Shown here: positions 23,567 to 34,420 of the stretch, piece after piece
Layout of the letters: each line of letters starts with the position of its first letter
Position numbering within the stretch: the stretch's first letter is position 1
Origin: Aurelia coerulea
Taxonomy: Eukaryota > Cnidaria > Scyphozoa > Semaeostomeae > Ulmaridae
Direction: 5' to 3'
Length of the DNA stretch: 64,000 nucleotides
Assembly: GCA_039566865.1 (NCBI GenBank)
Contig: CM076949.1
Coordinates: forward strand, 22,110,501-22,174,500
Notes under the pieces: generated by a model
Database searches by the model: none
Told to the model about the DNA's origin: nothing
What the model saw: only the letters and a program-made list of their open reading frames with translations
Translations under genes and position numbers: made by a program

Positions 23567-23962
23567 TGCACCGATTTTTTGGAAAGGGAATATAAAAATT
23601 GTAGAATTTCCTACCCATCAGTTGACCAGTTCTCTATTCTGCATCTCTGTTTATCAATTTGAGTGAACAAGATCAGTAAACGTTTGTTTCTTTGTCGTAT
23701 CTCTTCTTGGCTCTGCTTCGTTTATGGTTTAGGCCCCACGAGTTGCAACTGACAAAGTATTTTTCAAGCCTCTCCTTCGTATGCAACTCGTGGGGCCTAA
23801 ACCATAAACGAACCACAGCCAAGAGGAGATACGACAAAGAAACAAACGTTTACTGGTCTTCTTCACTCAAATTGATCAACAGAGATGTAGATAAGAGAAC
23901 TGGTCAACTAATGGGTAAGACGTTCTACAATTATTAAATTCCCTTCCCAAAAAATCGGTGCA
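23567..23962. repeat. 396-bp near-perfect long hairpin
   Basis: The left arm (TGCACCGATTTTTTGGAAAGGG onward) pairs with the right arm (ending CCCAAAAAATCGGTGCA) along about 180 bp. The arms meet at a 34-nt loop (23748-23781), and the innermost roughly 29 bp (containing TTTAGGCCCCACGAGTTGCA) pair without mismatch. I found no flanking duplication, so it may be a foldback transposon or, if transcribed, a hairpin-RNA precursor. Confidence 0.8.
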
Positions 23963-24363
23963 TCATCGCTAATGCTTTGATATGAACATAATTTTAACTT
24001 TGCCAGGCTCACAAGAAAACAAAGGCTCGAGAAAAGAAAGACTCTTTGTGAGTACAAATCACTTTTATTACCTAAAGTGCTACAAAGATATCAGTGCTAT
24101 AAAATCTACAAAGTCACAATAGTTAACGACTTTATCCTTGGTTATCAAAACTTGACAAATATCGCAAATGTATAAAGAAATGATAGAGATAAAAAGTCTT
24201 GATAATGATATTAGAAATTATATGAAAATCTTGACTACAAAGGCAACACAATACAAAACTTTTATCAAATACATCTAATAAATACGTTGATGAGAAACAT
24301 TACAGCATTTTACGACCTTTACCCAGCGGTTAACGATGAATTGCACAATATATAGGGTCAGAG
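23963..24363. other. No gene seen
   Basis: Unrecognised AT-rich sequence ending at the 9-bp target duplication of the next element. Confidence 0.35.
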
Positions 24364-24888
24364 AGCATAGGTTCCAAATCTTTAAAAAGGCTGGTGTAAA
24401 ATTGAGTGACCTATTTCTTTGAACTGAATGACTTCAAAGAAACTTTCGCTATTTCTCTATAATTTTACCGTTGGACTTTTCTGAAATCTTTAATATTTGC
24501 AGAGTTAAAATGTTTTTCTTCTTTTTCAAGAATTCAACAAAAAATTTCAAAAAACCTTAAAACCATCGTATGTTCTAAACCGTTTGACGCAACATGAAGT
24601 AATTTCGAAGAAAACCATAGTTTATGAATGCCTACAATATGGTATCAAGCAAAATTATGTCACTCATCTGGTTTATGATTTAGAAATTTGATGACGTTAC
24701 ATCCTCAAATGAGCTGAAATTTAAAATACACTGTAATTTTGAAAAATATTCAAGATTCCTGAAAAGTCCAACGGTAGGATTATAGATAAGTATCTAAAGT
24801 TTCTTTCAAGCAATTGAATCAGAAGAAATAAGTCATTGAATTTTACACCCACCTTTTTACGCCGAGTTAAAGATTTGGAACCTATGCT
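24364..24888. repeat. Mutator-like MITE family B, copy 2
   Basis: 525-bp foldback with ends AGCATAGGTTCC / GGAACCTATGCT, flanked by the perfect 9-bp duplication GGGTCAGAG (24355-24363 and 24889-24897). It has no coding capacity. Confidence 0.85.
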
Positions 24889-25538
24889 GGGTCAGAGTAT
24901 CATTTTATTAGTCTTTACCACAGATCTTTATCAAAGTCGAAAGAAACCAAATTAAATAACGGTGGAGCATGAAAACTACATTTGATATCGAAATATTCTG
25001 CACAATGCCAGTAGATTTAGTAAGGTACCTCATAAAGACACAAAGTGCTTTCTTAGATAAACCCTTCTTAGAATATTCGGTATCTCTGTTGATTTTTCAA
25101 TTCAACGTCTGTGTTTTTTCTAAATTGACAGTCTTTCTATAGCTCCAGAAGTTGATTGTCACGTACGCAATTGAATTTGACTTTGCCAAAGACTCTTTAG
25201 TGTTTTTAGAACTTCCAGTGCAATCATTTACGTACGGCTCAAGTTTTCTTGAAACCACTTTTGAATATCACGCACATATTTATTAGTAGATATTGATATA
25301 GCGATAATGCGAGAACGTGCATATTTCAGGGTTCCGTTCTGTTGAGAGATTAACTGGCTTCTTGTCCTATCTTGTTGAAAAAGAATATGGCGCAACGTGC
25401 AAATAGGGCATTAGGCTATCTTGTCCAAAAATAGTAAGGTCATCATTCAAGGCAAAAGGTCTAGACGATGTAAGAATTTCTACCCTTTCAAAACGAGAAA
25501 GAATCTACAAATTTGGCCAAAAAAGTTTCATAACAAAG
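24889..25538. other. 3' flank of the secreted-repeat gene
   Basis: AT-rich sequence downstream of the minus-strand stop codon. On the minus strand an AATAAA lies at 25279-25284, about 255 nt past the stop, and is the best visible polyadenylation signal. I see no other gene. Confidence 0.4.
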
Positions 25539-27246
25539 TTAGATGTAAAATCCTTTAATCTCTTTCTCCTTGCGTTCTTCAACTCTCTTCTTAAAACGTT
25601 GAGCATTGCGTGTGGCACGGAACCAGGTTTTCAATGCCAGTTGCTTGACTTTCATCCATTCCTCTTCTTCTTGCAAAAACTTTTGACGCGAGTCGGCATC
25701 ATCTATCTCCTGGAAGAATGGTTTCACTTCTTCACGCATTTCTTGGTACTGGTTTTCAGGCTGTTTGCTGTTGAAGATGCTTGTTGGTTCAGTCACTCTT
25801 TCAGGGACGGGAAAGATTTTCTCCTCTTTCTTGCTCTCGTACTTCTTCGCATCAAAAGCCTTTTTGTCTTCAAACTGGAAATTTAAGATTGGTTCCAACT
25901 CATCCAACTTCTTCAACTCTGGGACAACTGTTGTTGATACTTCATCAGGTGGTGTGAAGATGTCATCATAAGGCTCTCTTAACTCTTCTTCAACCTCTTC
26001 CTGTTCAGTTGTCTTCTCATGCCCTTCTTCCGACTTCTTGATGTCCTGCAAGGCCTTCTTCTGGATCTCAGCTTCCCACATCTTCTCTGCATCATCAAAC
26101 ATCTTCTGCTCTTCAATGGTCTTTTTTTCTGCATCTGCCATCAGCTTGCTTTTCGTATCCATGATCTCTTCTTCCTTTTCATCTTTATCAGACTTATCTT
26201 CCTCACCTTTCACTTCTTCCATTGTTTTGTAAACAGATGGATTCTCGTTCATGACTTTCATGCCCTTGTCTTGATGCTCACCGGCGAAGGCTGTCAACAA
26301 AACCTTTTCTGGAAGCATTTCCTTCTTCTTTAAACCTTTCAACTTATCTTCATTCTTCATCTCCTGCTCATTCTTCCTCTCTCCAAGGAATGGCAAAAGC
26401 TCTTCCACCGTTTTTTCCAGATCTTCAGATTCTTTGTTGATCATGGCCTTTACCTTTTCCATGCTTTTATCTTTTTTGACCTTTTCATCATTGCTCTGGC
26501 CCAACAACTGAATGGATAATTCTTCAGCACCATCAAAATTTGGCTTCTTCATCATCTCCTTCTGCAAGTTAAACAACTCTTCCTTTTTCATGCCCTCAAA
26601 GTCTTTCTTCACAAAGTCTGGCTGGATTTTCATTTCATCTTTACCAAGAAGTGATCCTTCTTTCCTCTCCTTTTTAAACTCATCCCATACAAAATCTGGG
26701 ATAATTTTCTTTGCATCTTTTCCAAGCAGACCCTTTTGCTTTTCATATTCCTCATTTACAAACTTTGGTTGAATGAACTTCTCATTTTTCCCAAAGAGAT
26801 TTTTGCCCCTTTTAAATTCCTCCTTTGAAAAATCTGGTACAATTTTCTTTGCATCTTTTCCGAAGAGGTCTGCCTTCTTCAGCTTCTCATACTCCTTCTG
26901 GACAAACTTGGGTTCAATATATTTCTCATCTTTGCCAAACATTTCTTTATTTCTCTCAAATTCTTGTGTTACAGAGCTTGGTATGACTTCCTCAGCATCT
27001 TTCACCAATCCTTCCTTTTTCTTCAAGTCTTCAAATTCTTGCTGCACAAACTCTGGCTGAATGAACTTTTCATCACTTCCAAAAAATGGTTTCTTACTCT
27101 CAACCCTGTGGTCTTTCACTTTTCGTTCCCACATCTTTGCCAATTTATTAAATATCTGCTCTGCCTTCTTCTTTCTTCGTTCTCCCCATGTTTTATCTTT
27201 TCTCAGTATGACTTTTGGAAAGAATGGAACTTCATGAGGAGCATCC
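25539..27246 (-). CDS. Secreted-repeat gene, exon 4 (last)
   Basis: Starts after a GATTTAG acceptor at 27247 with one base completing the preceding Gly codon, and runs 568 codons to a TAA at 25539-25541. It holds all seven repeats and the C-terminal helical, acidic region. The frame does not begin at the TTG codon at 27143: it continues upstream to the acceptor (DAPHEVPFFPKV...), which shows this is an internal exon boundary and not a start. Confidence 0.88.
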
Positions 27247-30200
27247 CTAAATCAAGGAAGAAATAGGTAAATTATTTTATATCTGCTAAATACGAAATCA
27301 CCTGTTCAAGTAGTGTGCTGCTACACTATTTTCAATAGCCTACAAGTAGACCCATTATCATGAAAAATTAAGGGTCTACGAAATTAAGAGATAAAGCTTG
27401 CTACATCTGCCCAATTAATTATGCTAATCCTCTATTTGAAGGTGTTGTGGTGCAGTGGTGTAATCCTCTGACTTTGCATCCAGAACAGTCAGGCAGACAG
27501 GGTTCAATACCCGGTAGAGCCCCACCACTTGAGCGTCATGACAATGGGTCGTGGACTCGATTAGCACTTAGCTACTTTCGTGATCCAAGCACTTGGCGCT
27601 AAAAAACGCAACTTCACCTTCACCTCCACCTATTCAAATAATGCGCAAATTATGCATCTCAACAAAGGCTGCATAAATTAAGTTGCAGAAATCTTGAACT
27701 GTAATAGCAAGCTTTTGCTAATTGTTTCGTAGACCCTTTCTCCATTTGGATTTAATGGGTCTACTCATAGGCTACATTTTCAGTTGACGGTCTTGTTTTT
27801 AAATTTGTTCAAAATTTCTCCACACAAAATGTTAGTGCCCAAATGTGGATTGAGCACCCAAAAGTCATCACCATGATCTCCATCATTCCGTGATTTATAT
27901 AGTAGGCACGGCAAAAACAAAACAATAGCTAAAATCACAGCTAATTAAAGCCTACCAATTTTCATATTTTACAATTTATACAGGATATAGCAAATGAACA
28001 TAAAAGTCTATCCCACTATGAACCCAACCTGTGTTACATATACTTTGCAAAGCCTACAGTTGCATTTATCACCATTCCAGCACCTTATTTTCTTTTTAAA
28101 AATTGAAAGGTGCTGGATTCTTTTATCTTGTGCGTTAACAGCTACAAAGTCTATTTCATTGTGCAAAAATTAGAGGGAATCAGGGATGGCACAAGAAAAC
28201 CGAGGTGCTGGAACTTTTGATAGGGGGCCTAAAATTACTACAAAATACCACCAAAGATCATTTGCCAATTTCCCTCTGAAAATAACTCAAAATGCCCTCT
28301 GACAGGGGGCTAGATGTTTCCAATGGAGGAGCTCTACCCTGGTGCCAACCTTGCAGGGAACTTTGATGCCTGGAAATTTTGTGAGACCATGGAAGATTGA
28401 GAAAATCTGAAAAGGCCTGCAATGCAGTTGTCAAGTTTTTGCAATATTTTCAGTAAAACTGACTTACCCATCAGTGTCATTTTTTGTGAGAGTTGCCATC
28501 CATTTATGTATCCTCTTCAAATGCTTCTTGAGCTTTTCTTTCTGCTCTTTGCTCTGTTCACCACCATATTTATTCACCAACTTCTTGTGCAACTCTGTGT
28601 TTTTAATCTGGCTCACAATGTGTTTGAATTTTGGGTGCTCAGCTAAGGACACAAAATAATATTCAATTTCAAGGTGTGTAATTTGTTACAGTTAATTGTA
28701 AGTTATCTTAGATAAAGATGGATGAAATTGAAATAAATATTGAAAGAAAATTTGTGAGCGTGTGTGGGCAAAACAAAGACCTCAATTTGTAAATCCAAGG
28801 CATCTTAGTCTCTCACATGCCAAAGGAGCTGCTGCAGCCACACAAGAAACCAAGGGCCTGTTTATATGAGCCCAGTAAACAGGCTGGCTTGCAAGATCTT
28901 CTCAACCTGGCAAGATCTCAGTAGGCGGGATGCAAATTTCCCATGGAAACACTTCATCCTCGGTACCAGGACAAAAACATTTCTACTGCTCTTGGGGTTC
29001 TACTGTAATTTAGACAATGGGAGCATGTCAGTAATAGACACGTGGCCAATTTCTGTCTCAGCAAGCGGGCTGGAATTTCTTTGAAGCTGTTGTAGAGCAG
29101 TGGTGTAATCCTCTGACTTTGCAGCCAGTACAGTCAGGCGGATTGGGATCAAGACCCGGTAGTACCCCACCGCTTGAGCGTCATGACAAGGGGTTGCGGA
29201 CTCGATTAGGTCTGCTCTATTTCTGTGATCCCAGCGCTTGGTGCGGAAAAACGCAACTTCACCATATAAACACACAAGTAAAATCAGCTTTCTCACTGAG
29301 CTAGCCCGTTTGCCAGGCTCATATAGGCCCAAAGCTATTAACATCCTTTCTTCCCCAGTTTAAGATTTTGTAGAAAAATGAAAATAGCTTTAGAGGCCCT
29401 CCACTCTGCTAAAATACAAAGTGGCTCAGTCAGACCTACAATACAAAATGAAGCCCCAAAAAAATCCCTACAATACAAAATGAAGCCCCAAAAAAAATCC
29501 CATATACCCTAAGCTCCATTCAGCCCACCCCGCCATTAACCCCCCTCTTTAATAAGCCCCTCCCTGCAAAGCCAAAATTTTAAATAACCCCCCTTTCTAA
29601 AGCCCTGTCCCACTTCTATCAAATACCTGAGATTACCAGGAATTTTTGATTCATTTTGCTAAACTTGCATGTTAATTCTCTATGTGGTATGGAGGTATGG
29701 GATAAAAGCAGTGTTGAATAAAGCATTCATTTATATCCTTGTCATTTAACTTTGTGAGTAAGCCCCCTCTCTTTTAAGCCCCCCCTCTAGAGTCACCAAA
29801 ATCAAATAAACCCTCCTAGCTTTTACAATAAACCCATACCAAGATGCTTGAATTTTATACAGACCAGAATAATAAAACATGTTTCAAGTAGACAGTATAT
29901 AATATACCTGCAGCCCCAAAATTAGAGAGCTTTATAGCCACAGACCCTAACAAAATTTACCCCAAACACAAAAATGTATAAATAACTCAAAAAAGGTCTT
30001 GGGTCTGATCTGGCCACCTTGTCCTAATCATAGTTTTTGGGATGTTAAAATTTTTAGGAATTTTGTTTTTGAGAATTGATATTGCATGATGAATCTCCTT
30101 GTTTACTTCCCTGCCTGATGAACACTTGTGTTTTGCATGTGAGAATCCTGCATCTTTTATTAATTCAATAAAACAATTCATCAATTTCCAATTCCTTGTG

Positions 30201-31246
30201 ACCTTAGACCCCTTGCCTAATCATTTCACGTTAATTGCTGTGAAGCATTTATCATTCCTCATAAAAATCAGCAAGTTAAAATGAGGAAAACAAGTTTCTC
30301 TATCTGAGCACCTGTGTTGTTTTCAATGGTTCACATTGTCCTCTTTCTAATGCAAATTTATCAACTGTTTAAGTATTAAAGGCCCCATTCAATTTAATTC
30401 AAAAGAATGAATTAAAAAGATATAAAATTTGCACACAAAAGATGGCTTTGAGATCAGAGTCAATCATGTGATTTGAAAGATAATACTCAGAAGACTGTCA
30501 AAAGTTCCACAAGAGTTCCTCAAGAGTGGGCTTGAAAAACCTCAAAATAACGTTTTGGCGTAAACAGATGACGCAAGCCAGATGCAAAACTATCTCAGTC
30601 TTGGTTTCTGACGAATTCAAGCTTCCTTGACAACTCACCAATTTTTTCTTGAAATTTCTTCTTCAAAACTTGGAGGCCATCTTTCCCGTCAGTTTTGGCG
30701 TCTTTAAATGCGTCTTCTATTCCCTCTGAAATACCCTTTGCTGCGTCAAACAACCAGTTGCCATTAGCTAAATTAAGGGAAAGAAAGAAATTCTTTGATC
30801 AATTTCAAATTCGTTAGATTGCAGCCAAAAAAAGTAGACACAGTACTTATTTGCTGTAATCCCTTGGGTTTCTTGATTTTAGGCCAATTTTCGGTCCAAG
30901 GGCCTATTGTAAACAGCTCCTCTCGGAAATGAATTTAGCATCACTCAAAACAGTACAAATATACACAAAAGACTACCATAACTAACAACAAACACCACTA
31001 ATATTATAGTTATAATATGCTTAATCTGTTCCTTTACTTTCAAATGTGTTTATTTCGACTTTTGATTCAAAATATTTCATGCTCAAGAAATTCCGATACT
31101 TGAACAATGAATTTTTAATCAGCAGGGCCTATCAAACAGCTCCTCTCAAAATGTCATTTGTTTTAATTAAAACTGTACTATACACATAAAAACCTACCAT
31201 AACTTATAGTAAACACTACTAGTGTTATAATGATGATAGACTTCAT
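25539..31246 (-). CDS. Secreted Lys/Glu-rich repeat protein, whole gene (4 exons)
   Basis: Joined exons 31246-31198, 30767-30639, 28642-28468 and 27246-25539 give one frame of 686 codons plus stop; intron phases 1, 1 and 2 all agree. Residues 1-16 are a clear signal peptide (MKSIIIITLVVFTISY), so the product should enter the secretory pathway. The mature chain has no membrane segment and essentially no Cys, and is very rich in Lys, Glu and Asp. Residues about 172-342 hold seven 23-25-residue repeats on the pattern (F/L)GKD(E/A)xKIxPDF followed by an (E/D)F or EY helix; the Pro is in every copy. The rest is predicted helical and charged, with an acidic stretch around EEVEEELREPYDD. I do not recognise the family; an extracellular structural or matrix protein is possible but unproven. 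Splice structure, intact frame and signal peptide make the gene convincing. Confidence 0.85.
27441..27622 (+). repeat. tRNA-derived SINE, copy 1
   Basis: Carries an internal RNA polymerase III promoter: A box TGGTGCAGTGG (27448-27458) and B box GGTTCAATACC (27501-27511), 42 bp apart as in tRNA genes. A non-tRNA body ending in an ACGCAACTTCACC tail follows. The 5' part does not fold as a functional tRNA. It lies in intron 3 of the secreted-repeat gene, on the opposite strand. Confidence 0.75.
28077..28117. other. Short inverted repeat
   Basis: CCAGCACCTT and AAAGGTGCTGG face each other across about 20 AT-rich bases inside intron 3 of the secreted-repeat gene. Possibly a remnant of a small foldback element. 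Confidence 0.4.
28468..28642 (-). CDS. Secreted-repeat gene, exon 3
   Basis: 175 nt between a TGTCCTTAG acceptor and a GG|GTAAGT donor. It encodes residues about 60-118, a Lys/His-rich helical segment (HPKFKHIVSQIKNTELHKKL, then EKLKKHLKRIHKWM). Start phase 1 and end phase 2 match the neighbouring exons. Confidence 0.85.
29086..29264 (+). repeat. tRNA-derived SINE, copy 2
   Basis: Same element as 27441-27622 with diverged promoter boxes (A-like AGAGCAGTGG, B-like GGGATCAAGACC). It shares the GTAATCCTCTGACTTTGCA block and the AAAACGCAACTTCACC tail. It lies in intron 2 of the secreted-repeat gene. Confidence 0.7.
29265..30638. other. Rest of intron 2 of the secreted-repeat gene
   Basis: A 33-bp unit (TACAATACAAAATGAAGCCC core) is duplicated in tandem near 29438-29505. 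CCCCCTCTCTTTTAAGCC-type blocks recur near 29765 and 39640. No additional exon is supported. Confidence 0.4.
30639..30767 (-). CDS. Secreted-repeat gene, exon 2
   Basis: 129 nt between an AATTTAG acceptor and an ATTG|GTGAGT donor. It encodes residues about 17-59 (ANGNWLFDAAKGISEGIEDA onward), just after the signal peptide; an amphipathic, Lys-rich segment. Phase 1 at both ends. Confidence 0.85.
30901..31126 (-). repeat. Inner copy of a tandem duplication of the first-exon region
   Basis: Blocks in the same order and at a period of about 221-226 bp match 31127-31350: GGGCCTAT..AAACAGCTCCTCTC, the exon 1 core, and ATTCCGATACT. The duplication therefore spans exon 1, its splice donor and some 5' flank. 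The inner copy carries a start-less version of exon 1. Confidence 0.75.
30977..31025 (-). pseudogene. Start-less duplicate of the signal-peptide exon
   Basis: Exactly 49 nt, the same length as exon 1. Its frame is still open (KHIITIILVVFVVSYG) and it ends at a TATG|GTAG donor-like site, but the position of the ATG reads ATT. The hydrophobic core is conserved in character while the nucleotides have diverged. It cannot initiate in this frame and is read as a decayed first-exon copy. Confidence 0.7.
31198..31246 (-). CDS. Secreted-repeat gene, exon 1 (start and signal peptide)
   Basis: ATG at 31246-31244, then 16 codons of a classic Lys-Ser plus hydrophobic signal sequence, ending TAT G|GTAGGT. 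An AT-rich TATTTAT on the minus strand at about 31374-31382, some 130 bp upstream, could be a TATA-type element, though this is weak. The neighbouring start-less duplicate supports this ATG as the functional one. Confidence 0.8.
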
Positions 31247-31350
31247 CTTGTTCTGTACTTTTACACTCGTTTAGTCCACTTCTGATCGCAGCTTTTTCCT
31301 CTCTGAGATTCCGATACTCGGAATTTGACTCACTGCTTCGTTGATTTCAT

Positions 31351-32923
31351 AATAATGACGGAAAGAGTCATGGATAAATATGCAGGCTCGCGATGAAATC
31401 CGGAATGCTAAATGGAACGAGGAACGGAATGAGGGACTTAACGGCCAAAATATCCAGTAGCTGAAATTTCAAAGGAAGTCGATTTAAAATTAGCCAGAGT
31501 TGCTGAAATTAGGCATTTTCATTCATTAGGAACTTGCGTTGGCCATTGATAATGGAATAGGAAGTAGACATAGTTACAATCGGTTACAAGCTGGCCCGGG
31601 CCATGTTAAAGATTTACCTTGTGAATACGGGCTGTTTTATTGTATAGCCAAAGAAACAATTGGTGCGTTGGTGCGTAGGTGTTTTCTGTAGCATATTTAT
31701 AGAAGCTACTTGATACATGGGCGTAGGGGGAGATCAAATTTTGGGGGCTACCGGATAAGAAATCCATTGTTTGAGAACATTTTGCCCGACTTGAGGCGGA
31801 TTTCTGCGCGGATTTCTGCAAATTTTTCCGACGTTGGGTGAAGGGCTGTAGCCCCCCCCCCCAGCCCCTGTCTGCTACACCTGTGACTTGATATAGCCTT
31901 GTCCATTCCCTTGGAATGTTCGTTAATTTCTAGGCAGGAAAGTTGCTGGGAACCACCCATCCTCTCACTGGATTGGAATTCCATGCCTGGCATCGATCTT
32001 TACAATCTGGGCAGCTGTAAGAACTATTTGCGAGCAAACTGTAACGAGTGAAGAGAAAACTGACTGAAATATTTACAGGGTGTATCAAAGAAAGGCTACT
32101 GGCCAAAAGAATTTAAGTTTCTCTGAAATGAACGATTGGACACAAATGAGATTGGGATTTCCTGAATGTCCAAATCGTATGCTTTCATTTGATGCATAGT
32201 TTTGCAAAGTATGTCTCGGGGGAACTTGGAAGCAAGAAAAAGTAAGCATATATCAAAATGAGATAGTGCTTCTTTTCAACATTGTGTCCTACCGTATAAT
32301 GTTTAGTGTAAAACGGACCTTATTTTTCTAAAGTCTGGCACACAGGCTAACATAACCTTGCCTAGTTGTGATTAAAGCAGCTCTTCGCCAAAAAATGTCT
32401 CACATAGGTTGAAATATTTTGCTTTAGCAATTTCTTTGAAAAATTATGGTACTTGTTGTCGATGAACATTTTTTTCAAGAACAGTATTGCTAGGCTTACT
32501 GTTTTACTCCTTGTTAATTCCCCGGAATCCAAAGTTGCAAAAAACAATACATCAAGTGAAAGCAAAAGAGTCAGACTCTCAAAAAATCATTATCCCATTT
32601 ATGCCAGGCCTTTTTTGTTTGGGAGAAACGTAAATTTGTCAACCGGTGGCCATTTATTGATACTTTTTTTCGCATCCCGTTCCTCAGTCCGTCCTCCAGT
32701 TTGTTCCGTGTTTCACTTTTCGATATGAACGTATACTCGCTTTGTCAATGTTCATTTTTTCTTGTTAACGATTGAAATCCTATTGTCTAATTGAAATGAT
32801 TGTTCCATTTCGAGAAAATGATTGGCTAATAACGCTAAAAAGAGAATAATCTCTTCGCTTCTCATTTCCGCTTCCTGGACGTCACTGGAACTAAAACTGC
32901 ACCCAATGAAAGAGAACGTTTTA
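31351..32923. other. Head-to-head intergenic region, left part
   Basis: Lies between the 5' end of the secreted-repeat gene (-) and the aGPCR gene (+). A poly-C run sits near 31851-31862. I support no gene; the open frames at 31606-31993 (-) and 32453-32728 (+) lack domains or splice context. Confidence 0.4.
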
Positions 32924-33384
32924 GGCCTGGGTTACACGATACCGGATTGCTTTTCGCATCGGATTGGTTTCAACTCATCTGCGTCAAAATCGCACCGTTT
33001 TCACTGCAGTTACACGACACCGGATTGCCATGAACCCATTTTTGATTGCAGTTACACGACACCGAGTCACCCTGCACTGCGAAGTCTAAATCTATTGTCT
33101 TTGACACCTGCGAAGCCCAAATGGAGTGGGGTCACATCGGATTGGTGCAGTTACACGAGCAAACGGAGTGGGGTCACACCGGATTGGTGCAGTTACACGA
33201 GATGGAATGCGGAGCGGAGTGCATCGGATTCATTTTCACCTCACCTCCAGAGCGGAGTGGTTTCACTCCACGAAAACGGAGTGGAGTGACACCGGATTGC
33301 CTCGGTGTCGTGTAACTGCACCCCCCTATCCGATGCTAAAAGTAATCCGGTGTGTGATGAATCCGGTATCGTGTAACTGGGGCC
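32924..33384. repeat. PIF/Harbinger-like MITE with internal terminal-motif repeats
   Basis: 461 bp with ends GGCCTGGGTTACACGATACC / GGTATCGTGTAACTGGGGCC, flanked by TTA on both sides (32921-32923 and 33385-33387). GGCC-type ends and a TTA duplication fit PIF/Harbinger (Tourist-like) elements. The motif GTTACACGA(C)ACCGGATTG recurs inside in both orientations, for example near 33007, 33050, 33150, 33192 and 33305. The long plus-strand frames crossing it are repeat artefacts. Confidence 0.7.
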
Positions 33385-33490
33385 TTAGTGACTCACGGAG
33401 AGAACTTCTGCACTATATTTTTCATTTTAATGATATTTTTGAATGGCATGCAAAGAATTTGCTACCGAATTATCTTCTTCACTCAAAAAT

Positions 33491-33626
33491 AAGCCAAATT
33501 GCGGCTTTGTTTGTTTTGAATTACTGGTTGAAAGAATTTCCTTTGTCTGCGATCGCTAATCGCTTTGAATTCAGGTGTCAACAAAAGCAACTCATGCTAT
33601 TGTCTTACAAATCTGTCCTTGTTCTA
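33491..33626. repeat. hAT-like MITE family A, right arm only
   Basis: Matches the terminal 136 bp of family A (TTGCGGCTTTGTTTGTTTTG to CAAATCTGTCCTTGTT). The remainder is absent. Confidence 0.6.
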
Positions 33627-34420
33627 GGTAAGTTAATCATCTTATTTCATAGTTATTTCAGGGGCAGTTCGGACATCACAACAATAGTGTCCGAACTGCT
33701 GATGCTCCCTGGCGCATTTGGTGACAGACCACAGACCCAGACATGTCCCAGACAGCTTCAGAAGGGTTTCACTTTCGCGTTCGAGACGATTTGAGAACCT
33801 GCAAAACGTCTGAAGGTTTGAAGATGCAGCAAGGAGACTTTTTGGTATTTGAAATAAACTTATGAGGGGCCTTCGTTTTAAAATTGAGCGTGTGCTGTTG
33901 CATATGGTACTAGCGATCGAAAAGATGGGCTGGGGCGCGGGCAGGGGTATAGAAAAAGACTTGCAAAAGAGTATCATTCTCGAAGAACACCACAGTAGTT
34001 TGCAGAGGAAGCACATACATTCAACATTCAACAAACTAAATAAGCTTTAACACCAATCAAAGGTTAGGCAGTTCCTAAAATCCTTTGAGAAATTTCCCTG
34101 CCTAAAGAACATTTTGCTGGGACAAATGACACTAAAGAAATTGGCAACTTGGCAAGACAAACTGTGAAGATGGAAGAAGACGTCAGCAAGAAAAATCATC
34201 AAATACAAATTGCAAGGAAAGTGATGCGCTGCTTCCAAAAGTTTTGATAAATCGTGTAGCGAATAACAGCTAGGATTAGATTTTACGCCGAGATGAGGGA
34301 ACAAAGACATAGCTACTTGGTTGAAGTTGAAGCCTTGAAGCCAACGTTCGAAGAATCCTTACCCATGATCCTTCGCTTCCTGTAAAGTGGCAGTTGCCAG
34401 TTAGCCCGATAATTTCGAAG
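33627..34420. other. 5' flank of the aGPCR gene
   Basis: Contains a perfect 12-bp stem with a 12-nt loop at 33663-33698 (GCAGTTCGGACA ... TGTCCGAACTGC). A 130-codon minus-strand frame (33642-34034) has no recognisable domain. The promoter and any 5' UTR of the aGPCR gene should lie here, but I see no convincing core-promoter motif. Confidence 0.4.

Noticed and set aside
25539..27143. Translation start at 27143 for the repeat protein
   Set aside because: That codon is TTG and the frame continues upstream to a proper splice acceptor at 27247.
27441..27520. A tRNA gene
   Set aside because: A and B boxes are present but the ends do not form a 7-bp acceptor stem or a good cloverleaf, and a SINE body follows.
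33126..33794. 222-codon plus-strand frame
   Set aside because: It runs through the Harbinger-like MITE, a hAT-like fragment and a hairpin; the repeated GVGSHRIGAV-type peptide is only the translated repeat motif.
33642..34034. 130-codon minus-strand gene upstream of the aGPCR
   Set aside because: No recognisable domain or conserved splice structure, and it crosses a perfect hairpin; not enough to call a gene.
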